Translations under genes and position numbers: made by a program | Notes under the pieces: generated by a model | Databases searched by the model: none | What the model was told of the DNA's origin: nothing | Seen by the model: only the letters and a program-made list of their open reading frames with translations | Assembly (NCBI GenBank): GCA_015060335.1 | Contig: SUYR01000012.1 | Location: 1-64,000 of the forward strand | Direction: 5' to 3' | Length of the DNA: 64,000 bases | From: Bacteroidales bacterium | GTDB taxonomy: Bacteria > Bacteroidota > Bacteroidia > Bacteroidales > UBA932 | In this document: positions 42,746 to 53,022 of the stretch, piece after piece | Numbering within the stretch: the stretch's first letter is position 1 | Layout of the letters: each line of letters starts with the position of its first letter

Positions 42746-44217
42746 GACTTGACAGAATAATACGAAACAGCGGAGCATCCATAGTGGAAGGCTCAGGCAG
42801 CATAGACGTAAGCAACATCTGCTGTGACTCCAGAAAGGTCACTTCCGGATCGATGTTCGTCGCAGTCAAAGGTTTTGCAAGCGACGGTCACGACTACATC
42901 CCTATGGCGCTGGGCAAAGGTGCCAGAGTGATTGTATACGAAGACCAGTCTCGTCTCGATAAGCTGGAACTGCACCCTGAGCAGACTGAAGGGACTGTAT
43001 TCGTAAAGACTGACTCGTCAAGACACAGTCTTGCCGTGATGGCAGCAAACTTCTACGACAATCCGTCAGAGAAACTTACACTTGTAGGAATTACAGGCAC
43101 GAACGGCAAGACGACCACCGTGACTCTGCTCCACAGGATGTTCACCTCGATGGGATACAGCTGCGGTCTGCTCTCTACAATTGCAAATTATGTAGGAACA
43201 AAGGGAACTGAGGCAGTCAACACCACATCAGATCCCCTCACCATAAACAGTCTGCTCAACGAAATGGTGAAGGCAGGATGCGAATACTGCTTCATGGAAG
43301 TCAGTTCCATAGGAGTGGAACAGGAAAGGATATCCGGACTCAAGTACAAGGCAGCGATCTTCTCAAACCTGACACATGACCATCTTGACTACCACAAGAC
43401 ATTCGCAGAATACCTCAGATGCAAGAAGCTATATTTTGACAATCTGGACAAGGATGCAGTGGCAATAGTCAACAGCGACGACAGGAACGGCCTCGTGATG
43501 GTACAGAATACGGCAGCCAGAGTAGTCACATACTCATGCAGAAGCATGGCAGACCACACCTGCAAGGTAATAGAGCAAAGTTTTGACGGCATGCTGCTGA
43601 GAATCGACTCAAGAGAAGCGTGGACATGTCTGATTGGAAAGCATAATGCATACAACCTCCTTGCACTCTACTCGACAGCAGTCGAGCTTGGAGCTTCTCC
43701 GGAAGAGGTTCTGGTGGCGATAAGCAGTCTCAGACCGGCACCCGGACGCCTTGAAAACATGAAAGGGCCGAAGGATATTTCAGTAATCATCGATTACGCC
43801 CACACGCCTGACGCTCTGGAGAACGTACTCAAGACATTGAGAGAGATAGCCCCTGACAGACCACTTATCTGCCTTTTCGGATGCGGAGGAGACAGAGACA
43901 GGACCAAACGTCCTGAAATGGGAGCGATAGCGCAGAAATATGCAGACAGGATAGTAGTTACATCAGACAATAGCCGCTCAGAGAAGACCTCTGACATCAT
44001 GGCGGACATCAAGGCAGGAATGGACCTCAGCGGCAGAGCAAAGAGCCTGTTCATTGAAGACAGGGAAGAAGCCATAAGAACTGCAGTCATGATTGCTGGC
44101 CCGGGCACTACGATCCTTCTTGCAGGAAAAGGTCACGAAACCTACCAGATCATAGGTACTGAGAAAAGACATTTTGACGAAAAAGAAATTATTGAGGAAA
44201 TATTCAAGACACTTTAG
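42742..44217 (+). CDS. murE: UDP-MurNAc-L-Ala-D-Glu--diamino acid ligase
   Basis: MurE adds the third residue of the stem peptide. The 491-residue Mur ligase has ATP-binding GITGTNGKTTTVTLLHRM, the central STIANYVGTKGTEAVNTTSD and C-terminal VIIDYAHTPDALENVLKTL. The amino-acid-selecting motif, usually DNPR in meso-diaminopimelate enzymes, reads D409-N-S-R412; the Arg is kept, so diaminopimelate remains most likely. It is translationally coupled to ftsI (ATGA). Confidence 0.96.
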   Translation: MRLDRIIRNSGASIVEGSGSIDVSNICCDSRKVTSGSMFVAVKGFASDGHDYIPMALGKGARVIVYEDQSRLDKLELHPEQTEGTVFVKTDSSRHSLAVMAANFYDNPSEKLTLVGITGTNGKTTTVTLLHRMFTSMGYSCGLLSTIANYVGTKGTEAVNTTSDPLTINSLLNEMVKAGCEYCFMEVSSIGVEQERISGLKYKAAIFSNLTHDHLDYHKTFAEYLRCKKLYFDNLDKDAVAIVNSDDRNGLVMVQNTAARVVTYSCRSMADHTCKVIEQSFDGMLLRIDSREAWTCLIGKHNAYNLLALYSTAVELGASPEEVLVAISSLRPAPGRLENMKGPKDISVIIDYAHTPDALENVLKTLREIAPDRPLICLFGCGGDRDRTKRPEMGAIAQKYADRIVVTSDNSRSEKTSDIMADIKAGMDLSGRAKSLFIEDREEAIRTAVMIAGPGTTILLAGKGHETYQIIGTEKRHFDEKEIIEEIFKTL

Positions 44218-44220
44218 GAT

Positions 44221-45504
44221 ATGTTATACGACTTGACAGAATATTTAGGAAGACTGGGAGTGGACATCCCCGGAATGGGACTGTTCGGTTACCTGTCATT
44301 CAGAGCCATAGCAGCATTCACTCTCGCCCTGCTTATCTCGATCTTCGCAGGACGAAGAATAATCGCATGGCTCCAGAAGAAACAGATCGGCGAGACAATC
44401 CGAGATCTCGGTCTTGAAGGACAGATGCAGAAGAAAGGCACTCCCACTATGGGCGGCGTCATCATTTTCATATCTCTGATCATCCCTGTACTTCTACTCG
44501 GCGACCTAAGAAATATCTATAATATTCTGCTCATAATCAGCACAGTATGGTTCTTCCTCATCGGATTTGCCGACGATTACATCAAGGTATTCAAGAAGAA
44601 CAAGGAAGGAATGAGCGAGAAAGGAAAGCTCGTTGCGCAGGGGCTTATGGCATTGTCGATCGGACTTGCAGTCTGCTTCAGCGACCAGATTGTCATCAGA
44701 GAAGATGTGGCGACTGACGGTTCTGCAATCACTGCTGTCGAACAGGCAGACGCTACTGTTCCTGTAGAAACTGAAAAAGTCGATATCGTCAAAAGCACAA
44801 AGACAACTCTTCCGTTTGTAAAGAACCACGAGTTCGATTACAGCTGGCTGTCACCATTCAAAGGAGCCTGGGGAAGATACTGCAAATGGGCAATATACGT
44901 ACTGATGATCGTTATAGTGATAACGGCATGCTCGAACGGAGTCAACCTCACAGACGGCATGGACGGCCTGGCAGCAGGAACATCAGCAATAGTGGGTGTG
45001 GTTCTCGGAATCTTCGCATGGCTCGGAGGCAACATTGTAAATGCCGATTACCTCAACATAATGTACATACCCGGAAGTGGTGAGGTTGCAGTATTCATGT
45101 CGGCGCTTGTAGGAGCATTGATCGGATTTCTCTGGTACAACACCTTCCCCGCTCAGGTATTCATGGGCGACACCGGAAGCCTCATGCTCGGAGGTATAAT
45201 CGGAGTGACCGCAGTACTGATCAGAAAGGAACTCCTTATTCCGATTCTTTGCGGAGTATTCTTCGCAGAAAGCGTATCAGTACTTATGCAGAGATTCTAT
45301 TTCAAATATACTAAGAAGAAGTATGGTGAGGGAAGAAGGATATTCAGGATGGCCCCTCTTCACCACCACTATCAGAAGGACAATATCCCGGCACTGATCC
45401 AGAGACCGGCAAAGGCCCTTCCTGAAGCAAAGATAGTATCGAGATTCTGGATCGTAGGAATCATCCTGGCGTTAGTAACAGTAGCATTATTGAAGGTTAG
45501 ATAA
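44221..45504 (+). CDS. mraY: phospho-MurNAc-pentapeptide transferase
   Basis: MraY transfers phospho-MurNAc-pentapeptide to undecaprenyl phosphate, forming lipid I in the inner membrane. At 427 residues it is longer than the approximately 360-residue E. coli enzyme because of an insertion at about 155-220. Conserved GTPTMGG, FADDYIKVFKKN, NGVNLTDGMDGLAAG, FMGDTGSLMLGG and the HHHYQ motif are present. It starts 3 nt after murE. Confidence 0.97.
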   Translation: MLYDLTEYLGRLGVDIPGMGLFGYLSFRAIAAFTLALLISIFAGRRIIAWLQKKQIGETIRDLGLEGQMQKKGTPTMGGVIIFISLIIPVLLLGDLRNIYNILLIISTVWFFLIGFADDYIKVFKKNKEGMSEKGKLVAQGLMALSIGLAVCFSDQIVIREDVATDGSAITAVEQADATVPVETEKVDIVKSTKTTLPFVKNHEFDYSWLSPFKGAWGRYCKWAIYVLMIVIVITACSNGVNLTDGMDGLAAGTSAIVGVVLGIFAWLGGNIVNADYLNIMYIPGSGEVAVFMSALVGALIGFLWYNTFPAQVFMGDTGSLMLGGIIGVTAVLIRKELLIPILCGVFFAESVSVLMQRFYFKYTKKKYGEGRRIFRMAPLHHHYQKDNIPALIQRPAKALPEAKIVSRFWIVGIILALVTVALLKVR

Positions 45505-45507
45505 GAT

Positions 45508-46842
45508 ATGTCAAGAGTAGTAGTATTAGGTGGCGGAGAAAGCGGTATAGGATCCGCAGTTCTCGCGAAAGTAAAAGGTTTCGATGTCTTTCTCTCTGAT
45601 ATGGGAAAGATTGCAGACAAGTATGTGGACATGCTCAACCAGTGGGAGATTCCGTTCGAGCAGGGCGGCCACACAGAGGAACTCATCCTCAATGCAGACG
45701 AGGTGATCAAAAGTCCGGGCATTCCTTCGACAGCCGGAATGGTGAGAAAGATCGAAGAAAAAGGAATCGGCATCATCTCCGAAATTGAATTTGCAGGCCG
45801 CTATGACTCTGCAAAAAAGGTGTGCATCACCGGAAGCAACGGAAAGACCACCACGACATCACTCATATACCATCTGCTCAAGCAGGCTGGCCTGAATGTA
45901 GGACTCGGAGGAAACATAGGCAAGAGCTACGCTTATCAGGTGGCGACAGAGAACTTCGACATCTATGTCCTGGAACTGAGCAGCTTCCAGCTCGACAACG
46001 TATATGATTTCAAGGCCGACATCGCAGTCATTACCAACATCACTCCTGACCACCTTGACAGATACGGATACAATATGGAGAACTATGTCAAGGCGAAATT
46101 CCGCATCACAAGAAACATGGACAAGGACGACTGCTTCATATTCTGCTCTGACGACGAGATAACAATCAACCACCTCAACAAGATCGTGGTGAAGGCACAG
46201 CAGTTCCCTTTCACACAGAAGACCGAGGTTGAGCAGGGCGCGTTCGTAAAAGACGACAGCATCATCGTCAGATACAAGGAAGACGAATGCGACATGTTCA
46301 TCAAGGAGCTTGCACTGGGAGGAAAGCACAATGTATATAATTCAATGGCCGCAGCTCTTGCAGCAAAGGCAATGGAGATAGACAACCAGGCTATCAGGGA
46401 AGGACTTGCCACATTCCAGGCTGTCGAACACAGACTCGAAAAGGTATTGAGCATCAAGGACGTGCTCTATATCAACGACTCCAAGGCTACGAACGTAGAT
46501 GCTGCATGGTACGCACTTGAGTGTCAGACAAGGCCGGTAGTATGGATCGTAGGAGGCACAGACAAGGGTAACGATTACAGCAGCCTTGTGCCGCTTGCAA
46601 AGGAAAAGGTAAAGGCTATAATCTGCATGGGTCTGGACAACCAGAAGATACATGACGCATTCATCGACGTGGTACCTAAGATGTACGACGTGACCTCGGC
46701 TCAGGACGCAGTGAAAAAGGCTCATGACCTGGCACAGGCAGGTGATGTGGTACTGTTGTCACCATGCTGCGCAAGTTTCGACCTTTTCAAGAACTACGAA
46801 GATAGAGGAAGACAATTCAAGGAAGCTGTAAGGAATCTGTAA
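45508..46842 (+). CDS. murD: UDP-MurNAc-L-alanine--D-glutamate ligase
   Basis: MurD adds D-Glu to the UDP-MurNAc-L-Ala precursor. The 444-residue protein opens with VVVLGGGESGIGSAVLA, then the ATP-binding CITGSNGKTTTTSLIYHLL, LELSSFQLDNV, the central TNITPDHLDRYG and the C-terminal NDSKATNVDAAWYAL and LSPCCASFDLF. It starts 3 nt after mraY; ftsW follows at once. Confidence 0.97.
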   Translation: MSRVVVLGGGESGIGSAVLAKVKGFDVFLSDMGKIADKYVDMLNQWEIPFEQGGHTEELILNADEVIKSPGIPSTAGMVRKIEEKGIGIISEIEFAGRYDSAKKVCITGSNGKTTTTSLIYHLLKQAGLNVGLGGNIGKSYAYQVATENFDIYVLELSSFQLDNVYDFKADIAVITNITPDHLDRYGYNMENYVKAKFRITRNMDKDDCFIFCSDDEITINHLNKIVVKAQQFPFTQKTEVEQGAFVKDDSIIVRYKEDECDMFIKELALGGKHNVYNSMAAALAAKAMEIDNQAIREGLATFQAVEHRLEKVLSIKDVLYINDSKATNVDAAWYALECQTRPVVWIVGGTDKGNDYSSLVPLAKEKVKAIICMGLDNQKIHDAFIDVVPKMYDVTSAQDAVKKAHDLAQAGDVVLLSPCCASFDLFKNYEDRGRQFKEAVRNL

Positions 46843-46843
46843 T

Positions 46844-48277
46844 ATGGCGAAAGAAGGTAAAATAAAGGCAGAGCAAAAAGGAAGCATATGGAATTTCATC
46901 GACCGTATCGAAGGAGACAAGGTCGTATGGATAATTGTGTTCATGCTTACCCTCATCTCCGCCCTTGCCATATTCTCATCCACTTCTCAGCTTGCTGGCG
47001 GAAGCAAGGACAGGATTGACCTTATCAGAGAGCATGCGATGTTCATCGCAATAGGCTACGGACTGATATACATAATCTACAAGATCAAGAGTATAAAGGT
47101 GCTGAGGATAGCATCCAGATACGGTTTTCTTGTATCATTCATATTGCTTATACTGCTGGATTGTCATGTCCGGTGGGGATTCATAAATGCAGAATATATA
47201 AATAAGGCATGGAGAACCCTTAACCTGTTCGGACTGCAGATACATGTATTCGAGGTCGTCAAGATTGCCATGGTAATGTATCTGGCATGGGCACTTCACA
47301 GCTACAGGCAGGATTGCGAAGCAATGGAAAGGAACAAGAAGAGTCCGACCTTCTCCTATCTTAACAATATAGCAAAGATAGATTCGCTTGCATTTCTTAA
47401 ACAGCCGAAATGGAAGAGAATCTTCTACCTTTACATGCCTGTAGTCATTGTGACAGTGCTTGTAAAGCCGGGCAGTAACTCAAGTATGTTGCTGATAGGT
47501 GGAATATCAATACTTATTCTGCTCATAGGCAGGATGCCTTTCAAGGAGATAGCAGGAATCATTGCACTGGGAGTTGTGGCGATCGGATTGTGCATGGGCA
47601 TCTACTACGCATCTGGCAAGACTGTCTTCAGCAACATGAGATTCGATGCACTGATTGAGCGTTTCCAGGCAGACTATAGCATCGAAAGGCTCATCGAGAT
47701 TGAAAACGACCCGAAGTTAGGGCCAAAATGCAAGGAATGGTATGAAGTCAGGGATGAGATCAAGCAGCCGTACAGTGCCAGAATTGCCATACACGAAGGA
47801 GGTTTGTTCGGAAAACTCAGCGGAAACAGCACTCAGAAATATGTCGTGGCACACATATACTCGGACTATATGTTCAGCTTCCTGGTTGAAGAATACGGTC
47901 TGGCTGGAGGTATCGTCATACTGATGCTGTTTGTCAGTCTCCTCGCAAGGGGCTCTCTCATAGCCAAGTTATGTCAGAATGATTTTGCAAAATACGCCGT
48001 AGGAGGTCTGTCACTTCTGATATCAGGTCAGGCATTCCTGCATATATTCGTAAATGTAGGTATAGGACCTATGACAGGACAGACTCTGCCGATGATCAGT
48101 GACGGAAGTTTTGCATTCCTCACCTTCTGCATAGCATTCGGTATAATTCTTTCCATCAGCAAGATGGCAAGGAATCAGATCCGTGAACAGGAAGAGGCCG
48201 TAGCGCCGCTGTATGAAAGTACGAAGGATGACGTGCAGGTAGCAATGGATGTATTGGAACAGATAGACAATGAATAA
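46844..48277 (+). CDS. ftsW: septal peptidoglycan glycosyltransferase FtsW (SEDS family)
   Basis: FtsW polymerises lipid II at the septum with its partner FtsI. The 477-residue protein has ten or so hydrophobic helices, KPGSNSSMLLIGG (equivalent to the KPDLGT region) and the C-terminal GIGPMTGQTLPMISDGSFAFL signature. An extended cytoplasmic loop at about 165-195 and an approximately 30-residue acidic tail are visible. Its stop overlaps the first possible start of murG. Confidence 0.93.
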   Translation: MAKEGKIKAEQKGSIWNFIDRIEGDKVVWIIVFMLTLISALAIFSSTSQLAGGSKDRIDLIREHAMFIAIGYGLIYIIYKIKSIKVLRIASRYGFLVSFILLILLDCHVRWGFINAEYINKAWRTLNLFGLQIHVFEVVKIAMVMYLAWALHSYRQDCEAMERNKKSPTFSYLNNIAKIDSLAFLKQPKWKRIFYLYMPVVIVTVLVKPGSNSSMLLIGGISILILLIGRMPFKEIAGIIALGVVAIGLCMGIYYASGKTVFSNMRFDALIERFQADYSIERLIEIENDPKLGPKCKEWYEVRDEIKQPYSARIAIHEGGLFGKLSGNSTQKYVVAHIYSDYMFSFLVEEYGLAGGIVILMLFVSLLARGSLIAKLCQNDFAKYAVGGLSLLISGQAFLHIFVNVGIGPMTGQTLPMISDGSFAFLTFCIAFGIILSISKMARNQIREQEEAVAPLYESTKDDVQVAMDVLEQIDNE

Positions 48278-49403
48278 TATGGAATACAGAAAACTTAGAG
48301 TGATAATCAGCGGAGGCGGCACAGGTGGCCACATCTTCCCTGCCCTGTCTATCGCGAACAAGCTGAAAGAGGTTAATCCTGAGACTGAAATCCTGTTTGT
48401 AGGAGCTGAAGGAAGGATGGAAATGGAGAAGGTTCCGGCTGCAGGATATGAAATAAAGGGTCTGCCCGTGGCGGGACTTCAAAGAAAGCTGACCCTGTCC
48501 AATTTCGCCCTTCCCTTCAAACTGTTCAAGAGTGTGGCTAAGGCCAGAAGGATAATCAAGGAATTCAAGCCGGACATTGCAATAGGCGTAGGAGGATATG
48601 CAAGCGCTCCCCTGCTCTGGGCTGCAGGCAGACTGGGAATACCGACACTGATACAGGAACAGAACGGATATGCCGGTCTTACTAACAAGATTGTCGGAAA
48701 GAAGGCGAAACGTATCTGCGTCGCATATGAAAACATGGAAAGATTCTTCCCCGCAGACAGGATAGTGCTCACCGGAAATCCTATCAGAAGCGAGATTGTT
48801 CCGGCAACAAAGCAGATGAAGGCAGAAGCTCTTGAATTCTATGGACTCGACCCTGACAAGAAGCATATATTCATTGTAGGAGGAAGCCTCGGAAGCGGCA
48901 CATTGAACAATGCCATGAAGAAATGGATAAGCGCAGGCTGCCCTGGAGGTGAAGGCATAGAAGTGATATGGCAGTGCGGAAAATACTACAAGAAGTCAGT
49001 AGATGAATTCATGCAAGGCGTGTCTGCTCCGGGAGTATGGTATTCTGACTTCATACAGAGAATGGATCTGGCATACGCAGCTGCTGATGTGGTTATCTCG
49101 CGTTCAGGGGCAAGCTCGGTATCCGAACTGTGCGCAGCAAACAAGGCTGTCATATTCGTACCTTCGCCTAATGTTGCGGAAGACCATCAGACACATAATG
49201 CAATGGCTCTGGTAAGAAAATATGCGGCAATGATAATAACCGATGCAGAAGCACCGGAGAGACTCATGTCCACAGCCTGCTCACTGCTGGATGAGCCTGA
49301 GCGCATCGCGCTTCTTGAAAAGAACATCGGGGCGCTGGCAAAGACAAACGCCGCAATGGAAATCGTAGATGAAGTGTACTCTGTGATCGGGAACACAAAA
49401 TAA
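48270..49403 (+). CDS. murG: lipid II synthase MurG
   Basis: MurG adds GlcNAc to lipid I to make lipid II at the cytoplasmic face of the inner membrane. The 377-residue GT-B enzyme has RVIISGGGTGGHIFPALSIA at the N terminus, VGGYASAPLLWAA, the GGSLGSGTLNNA hinge and the SGASSVSELCAANKAVIFVP donor-binding region. A second start at 48279 is possible; the first overlaps ftsW by 8 nt. Confidence 0.97.
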   Translation: MNNMEYRKLRVIISGGGTGGHIFPALSIANKLKEVNPETEILFVGAEGRMEMEKVPAAGYEIKGLPVAGLQRKLTLSNFALPFKLFKSVAKARRIIKEFKPDIAIGVGGYASAPLLWAAGRLGIPTLIQEQNGYAGLTNKIVGKKAKRICVAYENMERFFPADRIVLTGNPIRSEIVPATKQMKAEALEFYGLDPDKKHIFIVGGSLGSGTLNNAMKKWISAGCPGGEGIEVIWQCGKYYKKSVDEFMQGVSAPGVWYSDFIQRMDLAYAAADVVISRSGASSVSELCAANKAVIFVPSPNVAEDHQTHNAMALVRKYAAMIITDAEAPERLMSTACSLLDEPERIALLEKNIGALAKTNAAMEIVDEVYSVIGNTK

Positions 49404-49409
49404 AAGACC

Positions 49410-50747
49410 ATGTACAGACATATATATTTCATTGGAATCGGTGGCATCGGAATGAGTGCCATCGCAAGATACTATAATAGGAAAGGATTCAAGGTAAGCG
49501 GTTATGACAAGACTCCGTCTCCACTTACAGCTGCCCTTGAATCTGAAGGTATTGACGTGCATTACGAGGACAACACAGACTTCATTCCGAAGGATGTGGA
49601 AGGTACGCTTGTGGTATATACTCCGGCTATTCCGAAGGATATGGGTGAACTGGTGTATGTGCAGAAGAACGGATACAAGGTAATCAAACGTTCTCGGATG
49701 CTTGGCGAGATTTCCCGCGGGCAGCGCTGCATGGCCGTAGCCGGAACACATGGAAAGACGACGACAAGTACCCTTGTGAGCCATATATTCATGTCATCAG
49801 GCGAGGGCTGCTCGGCATTTCTCGGTGGAATATCCAAGAATTATGATTCCAATCTGCTCATAAGTGACAATGATGTTGTCGTAGCTGAAGCAGATGAATT
49901 TGACCGTTCATTCCTGCAGCTGTACCCTGAAATTGCAGTCATCACATCGATGGATGCAGACCATCTTGACATATATGGAGACGAGGCGCATATCCGCGAG
50001 GCATTCAAGGAATTTGCATCTCAGGTGAGCGGAACAGTGATAGCAAAGTATGGTCTTGACATCACGCAGGATGACACCAAAGCAGAGATAAAGACATATT
50101 CATATGGTAATCCTGAAGCCGACTTCTATGCAGAATCGACGGGAGAGGGACATTTCAACCTGCACTATCCCGGTGGAGTCATAGAGGACTGCGTGGTAGG
50201 AATACCTGGCTGGGTGAATATCGAGAACGCAACCGGAGCAGCCGCAATAGGACTCACATACGGGCTTGACCCTCAGAAGATAAAGGACGCTCTGGCATCT
50301 TTCTCGGGAGTGAAGAGAAGATTCGACCTGCAGGTAAGGAAGCCGGGGTGCATATATATTGATGACTATGCTCATCATCCTGAAGAGATTTCCGCAGCGC
50401 TCAGCTCCATAAGGAACACATATCCGGGAATGAAGCTGACTGTAGCCTTCCAGCCGCATCTTTACACACGCACCAGAGACTTCGCTCCGGAATTCGCACA
50501 GGCCCTGAGCAAGGCTGACAAGCTCATCCTTCTGGATATATATCCCGCACGAGAGGAACCGATACCGGGAGTGACATCCGAAATCATCTTCAAGGATGTT
50601 ACATGCAGCGAAAAAGTGCTTGTACCAAGGGCGGAGTTCATGGACTGCCTCAAAAATGAGGAGATCGAGCTGCTTGTCACGCTTGGCGCAGGAGACATAG
50701 ACAGATTTGTTGGTGAAATTGCTGAAATGCTGAACAACAGAATATGA
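49410..50747 (+). CDS. murC: UDP-MurNAc--L-alanine ligase
   Basis: MurC starts the stem peptide by adding L-Ala to UDP-MurNAc. The 445-residue enzyme opens with YFIGIGGIGMSAIARYYNRKG, has ATP-binding VAGTHGKTTTSTLVSHIF, the EADEFDRSFL and DADHLDIYG central motifs and the IDDYAHHPEEI signature. Its TGA overlaps the ATG of ftsQ (ATGA). Confidence 0.97.
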   Translation: MYRHIYFIGIGGIGMSAIARYYNRKGFKVSGYDKTPSPLTAALESEGIDVHYEDNTDFIPKDVEGTLVVYTPAIPKDMGELVYVQKNGYKVIKRSRMLGEISRGQRCMAVAGTHGKTTTSTLVSHIFMSSGEGCSAFLGGISKNYDSNLLISDNDVVVAEADEFDRSFLQLYPEIAVITSMDADHLDIYGDEAHIREAFKEFASQVSGTVIAKYGLDITQDDTKAEIKTYSYGNPEADFYAESTGEGHFNLHYPGGVIEDCVVGIPGWVNIENATGAAAIGLTYGLDPQKIKDALASFSGVKRRFDLQVRKPGCIYIDDYAHHPEEISAALSSIRNTYPGMKLTVAFQPHLYTRTRDFAPEFAQALSKADKLILLDIYPAREEPIPGVTSEIIFKDVTCSEKVLVPRAEFMDCLKNEEIELLVTLGAGDIDRFVGEIAEMLNNRI

Positions 50748-51526
50748 TGAAAAAAAGCGTCAGATACATATTATTGAGTCTTTGCGGGGCCGTACTGGCA
50801 GGCTGCTTCCTGTATGCATATCTCGAAGGATGCAGCAACAGAGAGGCTGTCAGATGCGAAAGGCTCGAAGTAAGAGTATTGGACAGTCTCGACAACCATT
50901 TTGTATCGGCAGATGACATCAGAACATTTCTTGACCGCTCATACGGACAGTACTTAGGTCTGAGGGCCGACAGTCTGGATCTTACAGAAATAGAGAATAC
51001 GGTGGACAGGAAAAGCGCCGTTCTCAAAAGCGAAGCCTATATTACAAATGACGGCACTCTTCACATAGACATCACACAACGTAAGCCAGTGGTGAGATTC
51101 CAGAAAAAAGATGGCGGATTTTACGCAGATGCCGATGGATACATATTTCCACTGCAGAAAAGCTACGCATCCCATGTTCAGGTGATAGACGGACATATTC
51201 CACTTGCGGCGAACAGCGGATATAAAGGAGAGATCGAAGATCCTAAGGAACAGGAATGGTTCTTCAAGATAATGAATCTGGTAAATTTTCTGGAAACAAA
51301 AGGCGAATGGAGAGACAAGATAGTACAGATACATGTGACGGAAAGCAGAGACCTGATACTGATACCGCGCATAGGAAACGAAAGATTCATATTCGGGCAG
51401 CCGGACGCTCTGGAAGAGAAGTTTGAAAGGATAAGGAAATATTATACGGCAATCGTCCCGGAAAAAGGCTCTGACAAATACAGGACAGTTGACATCCGAT
51501 ATAACGGACAGATCATTTGCAGATAA
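50744..51526 (+). CDS. ftsQ: FtsQ-like cell division protein
   Basis: A 260-residue bitopic membrane protein in the ftsQ position between murC and ftsA. After a short cytoplasmic tail come a hydrophobic helix (about 6-27) and a periplasmic POTRA-like segment (RLEVRVLDSLDNHFVSADDIRTFL) followed by the FtsQ-type region IDITQRKPVVRFQKKDGGFYADADGYIFPL. FtsQ connects early divisome proteins to FtsL, FtsW and FtsI. Sequence conservation is low, so position carries much of the case. Confidence 0.88.
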   Translation: MMKKSVRYILLSLCGAVLAGCFLYAYLEGCSNREAVRCERLEVRVLDSLDNHFVSADDIRTFLDRSYGQYLGLRADSLDLTEIENTVDRKSAVLKSEAYITNDGTLHIDITQRKPVVRFQKKDGGFYADADGYIFPLQKSYASHVQVIDGHIPLAANSGYKGEIEDPKEQEWFFKIMNLVNFLETKGEWRDKIVQIHVTESRDLILIPRIGNERFIFGQPDALEEKFERIRKYYTAIVPEKGSDKYRTVDIRYNGQIICR

Positions 51527-51537
51527 AGAAACGACAT

Positions 51538-53019
51538 ATGGAAAACAGCGAAAGACATATTGTAGCCATTGACTTGGGCTCATCCAAAATATCTGTGACC
51601 GTAGCAAAGGTCAACGACGAGGACATACAGGTCATATATTACAAGGAAACCCCTTCAACAGGCGTAAGATACAGCAGCATATACAATGATCTCCAGGCAA
51701 GGAAGGCTTTGGAGAAAGCCATCCGTGATGCAGAGGCTGAGCTTGACATAAAGATCACTCAGGCTGTTGTGGGAATGCCAAAATACCCTATCAGGCAGGA
51801 ACGCGGAAACGCCACAATTCCAGACAGAGGAGAGGACGCAGAAATTACTGAGGAAGACATCGCTGACCTCAAGAGATTCGCCCAGTCACTGTTCCCTATT
51901 GAAGACAACAGCAAGGATGCGATCTACGGATCTGTGGCACAGTCTTTTTCGGATGGAGAAAATTTCCAGATAATCGAAGAGGATATCATAGGAATGAGCA
52001 GCAACACTCTGGAAGGAAACTTCAAGATATTCATCGGAAAGAAAGGCAATCTGACAAAGATAGACTCTGTGATGAACAAGGCCGGAGTGATTCCTATGAG
52101 GAAATACTTCACAGCAGAATCGACAGCAAGAGCGGTGCTGAGAGAGTCCGAGATGGAAAGCGGAGTAGCTCTGGTGGACTTCGGCGGGGGATGCACTTCT
52201 GTCTCCATATATCAGGGCAAGATAATGCGTCATTTCGCATCCATTCCGTTCGGAGGAAAGAACATCACCAACGACATAAAGACCGAATGCCAGATACCGG
52301 AGAGACTTGCTGAAAACATAAAGCTGGAGTTCGGAGCATGCATGCCGGACAAGTTGCTTAGCCTCAGCGACAAGATTCTTGACATACGAGGCAGCGGGAA
52401 TGACTCCACAAAGCAGCTTTCCGTAAAATACCTCTCTGAAATAATCACTGCACGAGTGGAAGAGATATTCATGGCGATACTCTATGAAATAGAAAAGAGC
52501 GGCTTTGCAGACTCCCTCAGAAGCGGTATCGTAGTGACAGGAGGCTGCGCACAGACCGCAAACCTGGCAAATCTCATCTATGACATCTCCGGATACAAGG
52601 TCAGGATAGGATATCCGCAGAAGACATTCTCATGCGAGGGATGCGACGGACTGGCAGAGACATCTGCAGCAACGTCAATCGGTCTGATAATGTCGTCTAT
52701 AAATGACCAGACCATCAACTGCGCCACCTCAAGCGACGACAGACCGGCTGCAACCGTGGTTCTGGAAGACATCGGGGTACCGGGCAATCAGGACGAGCCG
52801 CAGGGATCTTTGTTCAAGGAAGAGGAGATAGAAAAGGTAGCACCTAAGCCTGTCGTTAAGAAGAAGAAAAGGAAAGGTATAATAGAGGTATTTAAGGACA
52901 ATATCTTCGGAACAGTAACAGCCAAGTTCGAAGACATATATGAAGGACTGAATGAAGACGAGAACATTGTTGCAGTCCACGACGAAGATGATGAAGAAGA
53001 AACAGAAGAAAAAGCATAA
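51538..53019 (+). CDS. ftsA: cell division protein FtsA
   Basis: FtsA is an actin-like protein that anchors FtsZ to the membrane. From the ATG at 51538 it has 493 residues; an upstream ATG at 51517 lies inside ftsQ and is not family-like. The phosphate loop HIVAIDLGSSKISVTVAKV, ALVDFGGGCTSVSIYQGK and GIVVTGGCAQTANL are actin-fold motifs. The C-terminal about 70 residues include a basic VVKKKKRKGIIEVFKDNIFG stretch, a plausible membrane helix, followed by an acidic tail. Confidence 0.96.
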   Translation: MENSERHIVAIDLGSSKISVTVAKVNDEDIQVIYYKETPSTGVRYSSIYNDLQARKALEKAIRDAEAELDIKITQAVVGMPKYPIRQERGNATIPDRGEDAEITEEDIADLKRFAQSLFPIEDNSKDAIYGSVAQSFSDGENFQIIEEDIIGMSSNTLEGNFKIFIGKKGNLTKIDSVMNKAGVIPMRKYFTAESTARAVLRESEMESGVALVDFGGGCTSVSIYQGKIMRHFASIPFGGKNITNDIKTECQIPERLAENIKLEFGACMPDKLLSLSDKILDIRGSGNDSTKQLSVKYLSEIITARVEEIFMAILYEIEKSGFADSLRSGIVVTGGCAQTANLANLIYDISGYKVRIGYPQKTFSCEGCDGLAETSAATSIGLIMSSINDQTINCATSSDDRPAATVVLEDIGVPGNQDEPQGSLFKEEEIEKVAPKPVVKKKKRKGIIEVFKDNIFGTVTAKFEDIYEGLNEDENIVAVHDEDDEEETEEKA

Positions 53020-53022
53020 GAT

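Noticed and set aside
48156..48866. 236-codon frame antisense to ftsW and murG
   Set aside because: Reverse-strand shadow of two well-supported dcw genes.
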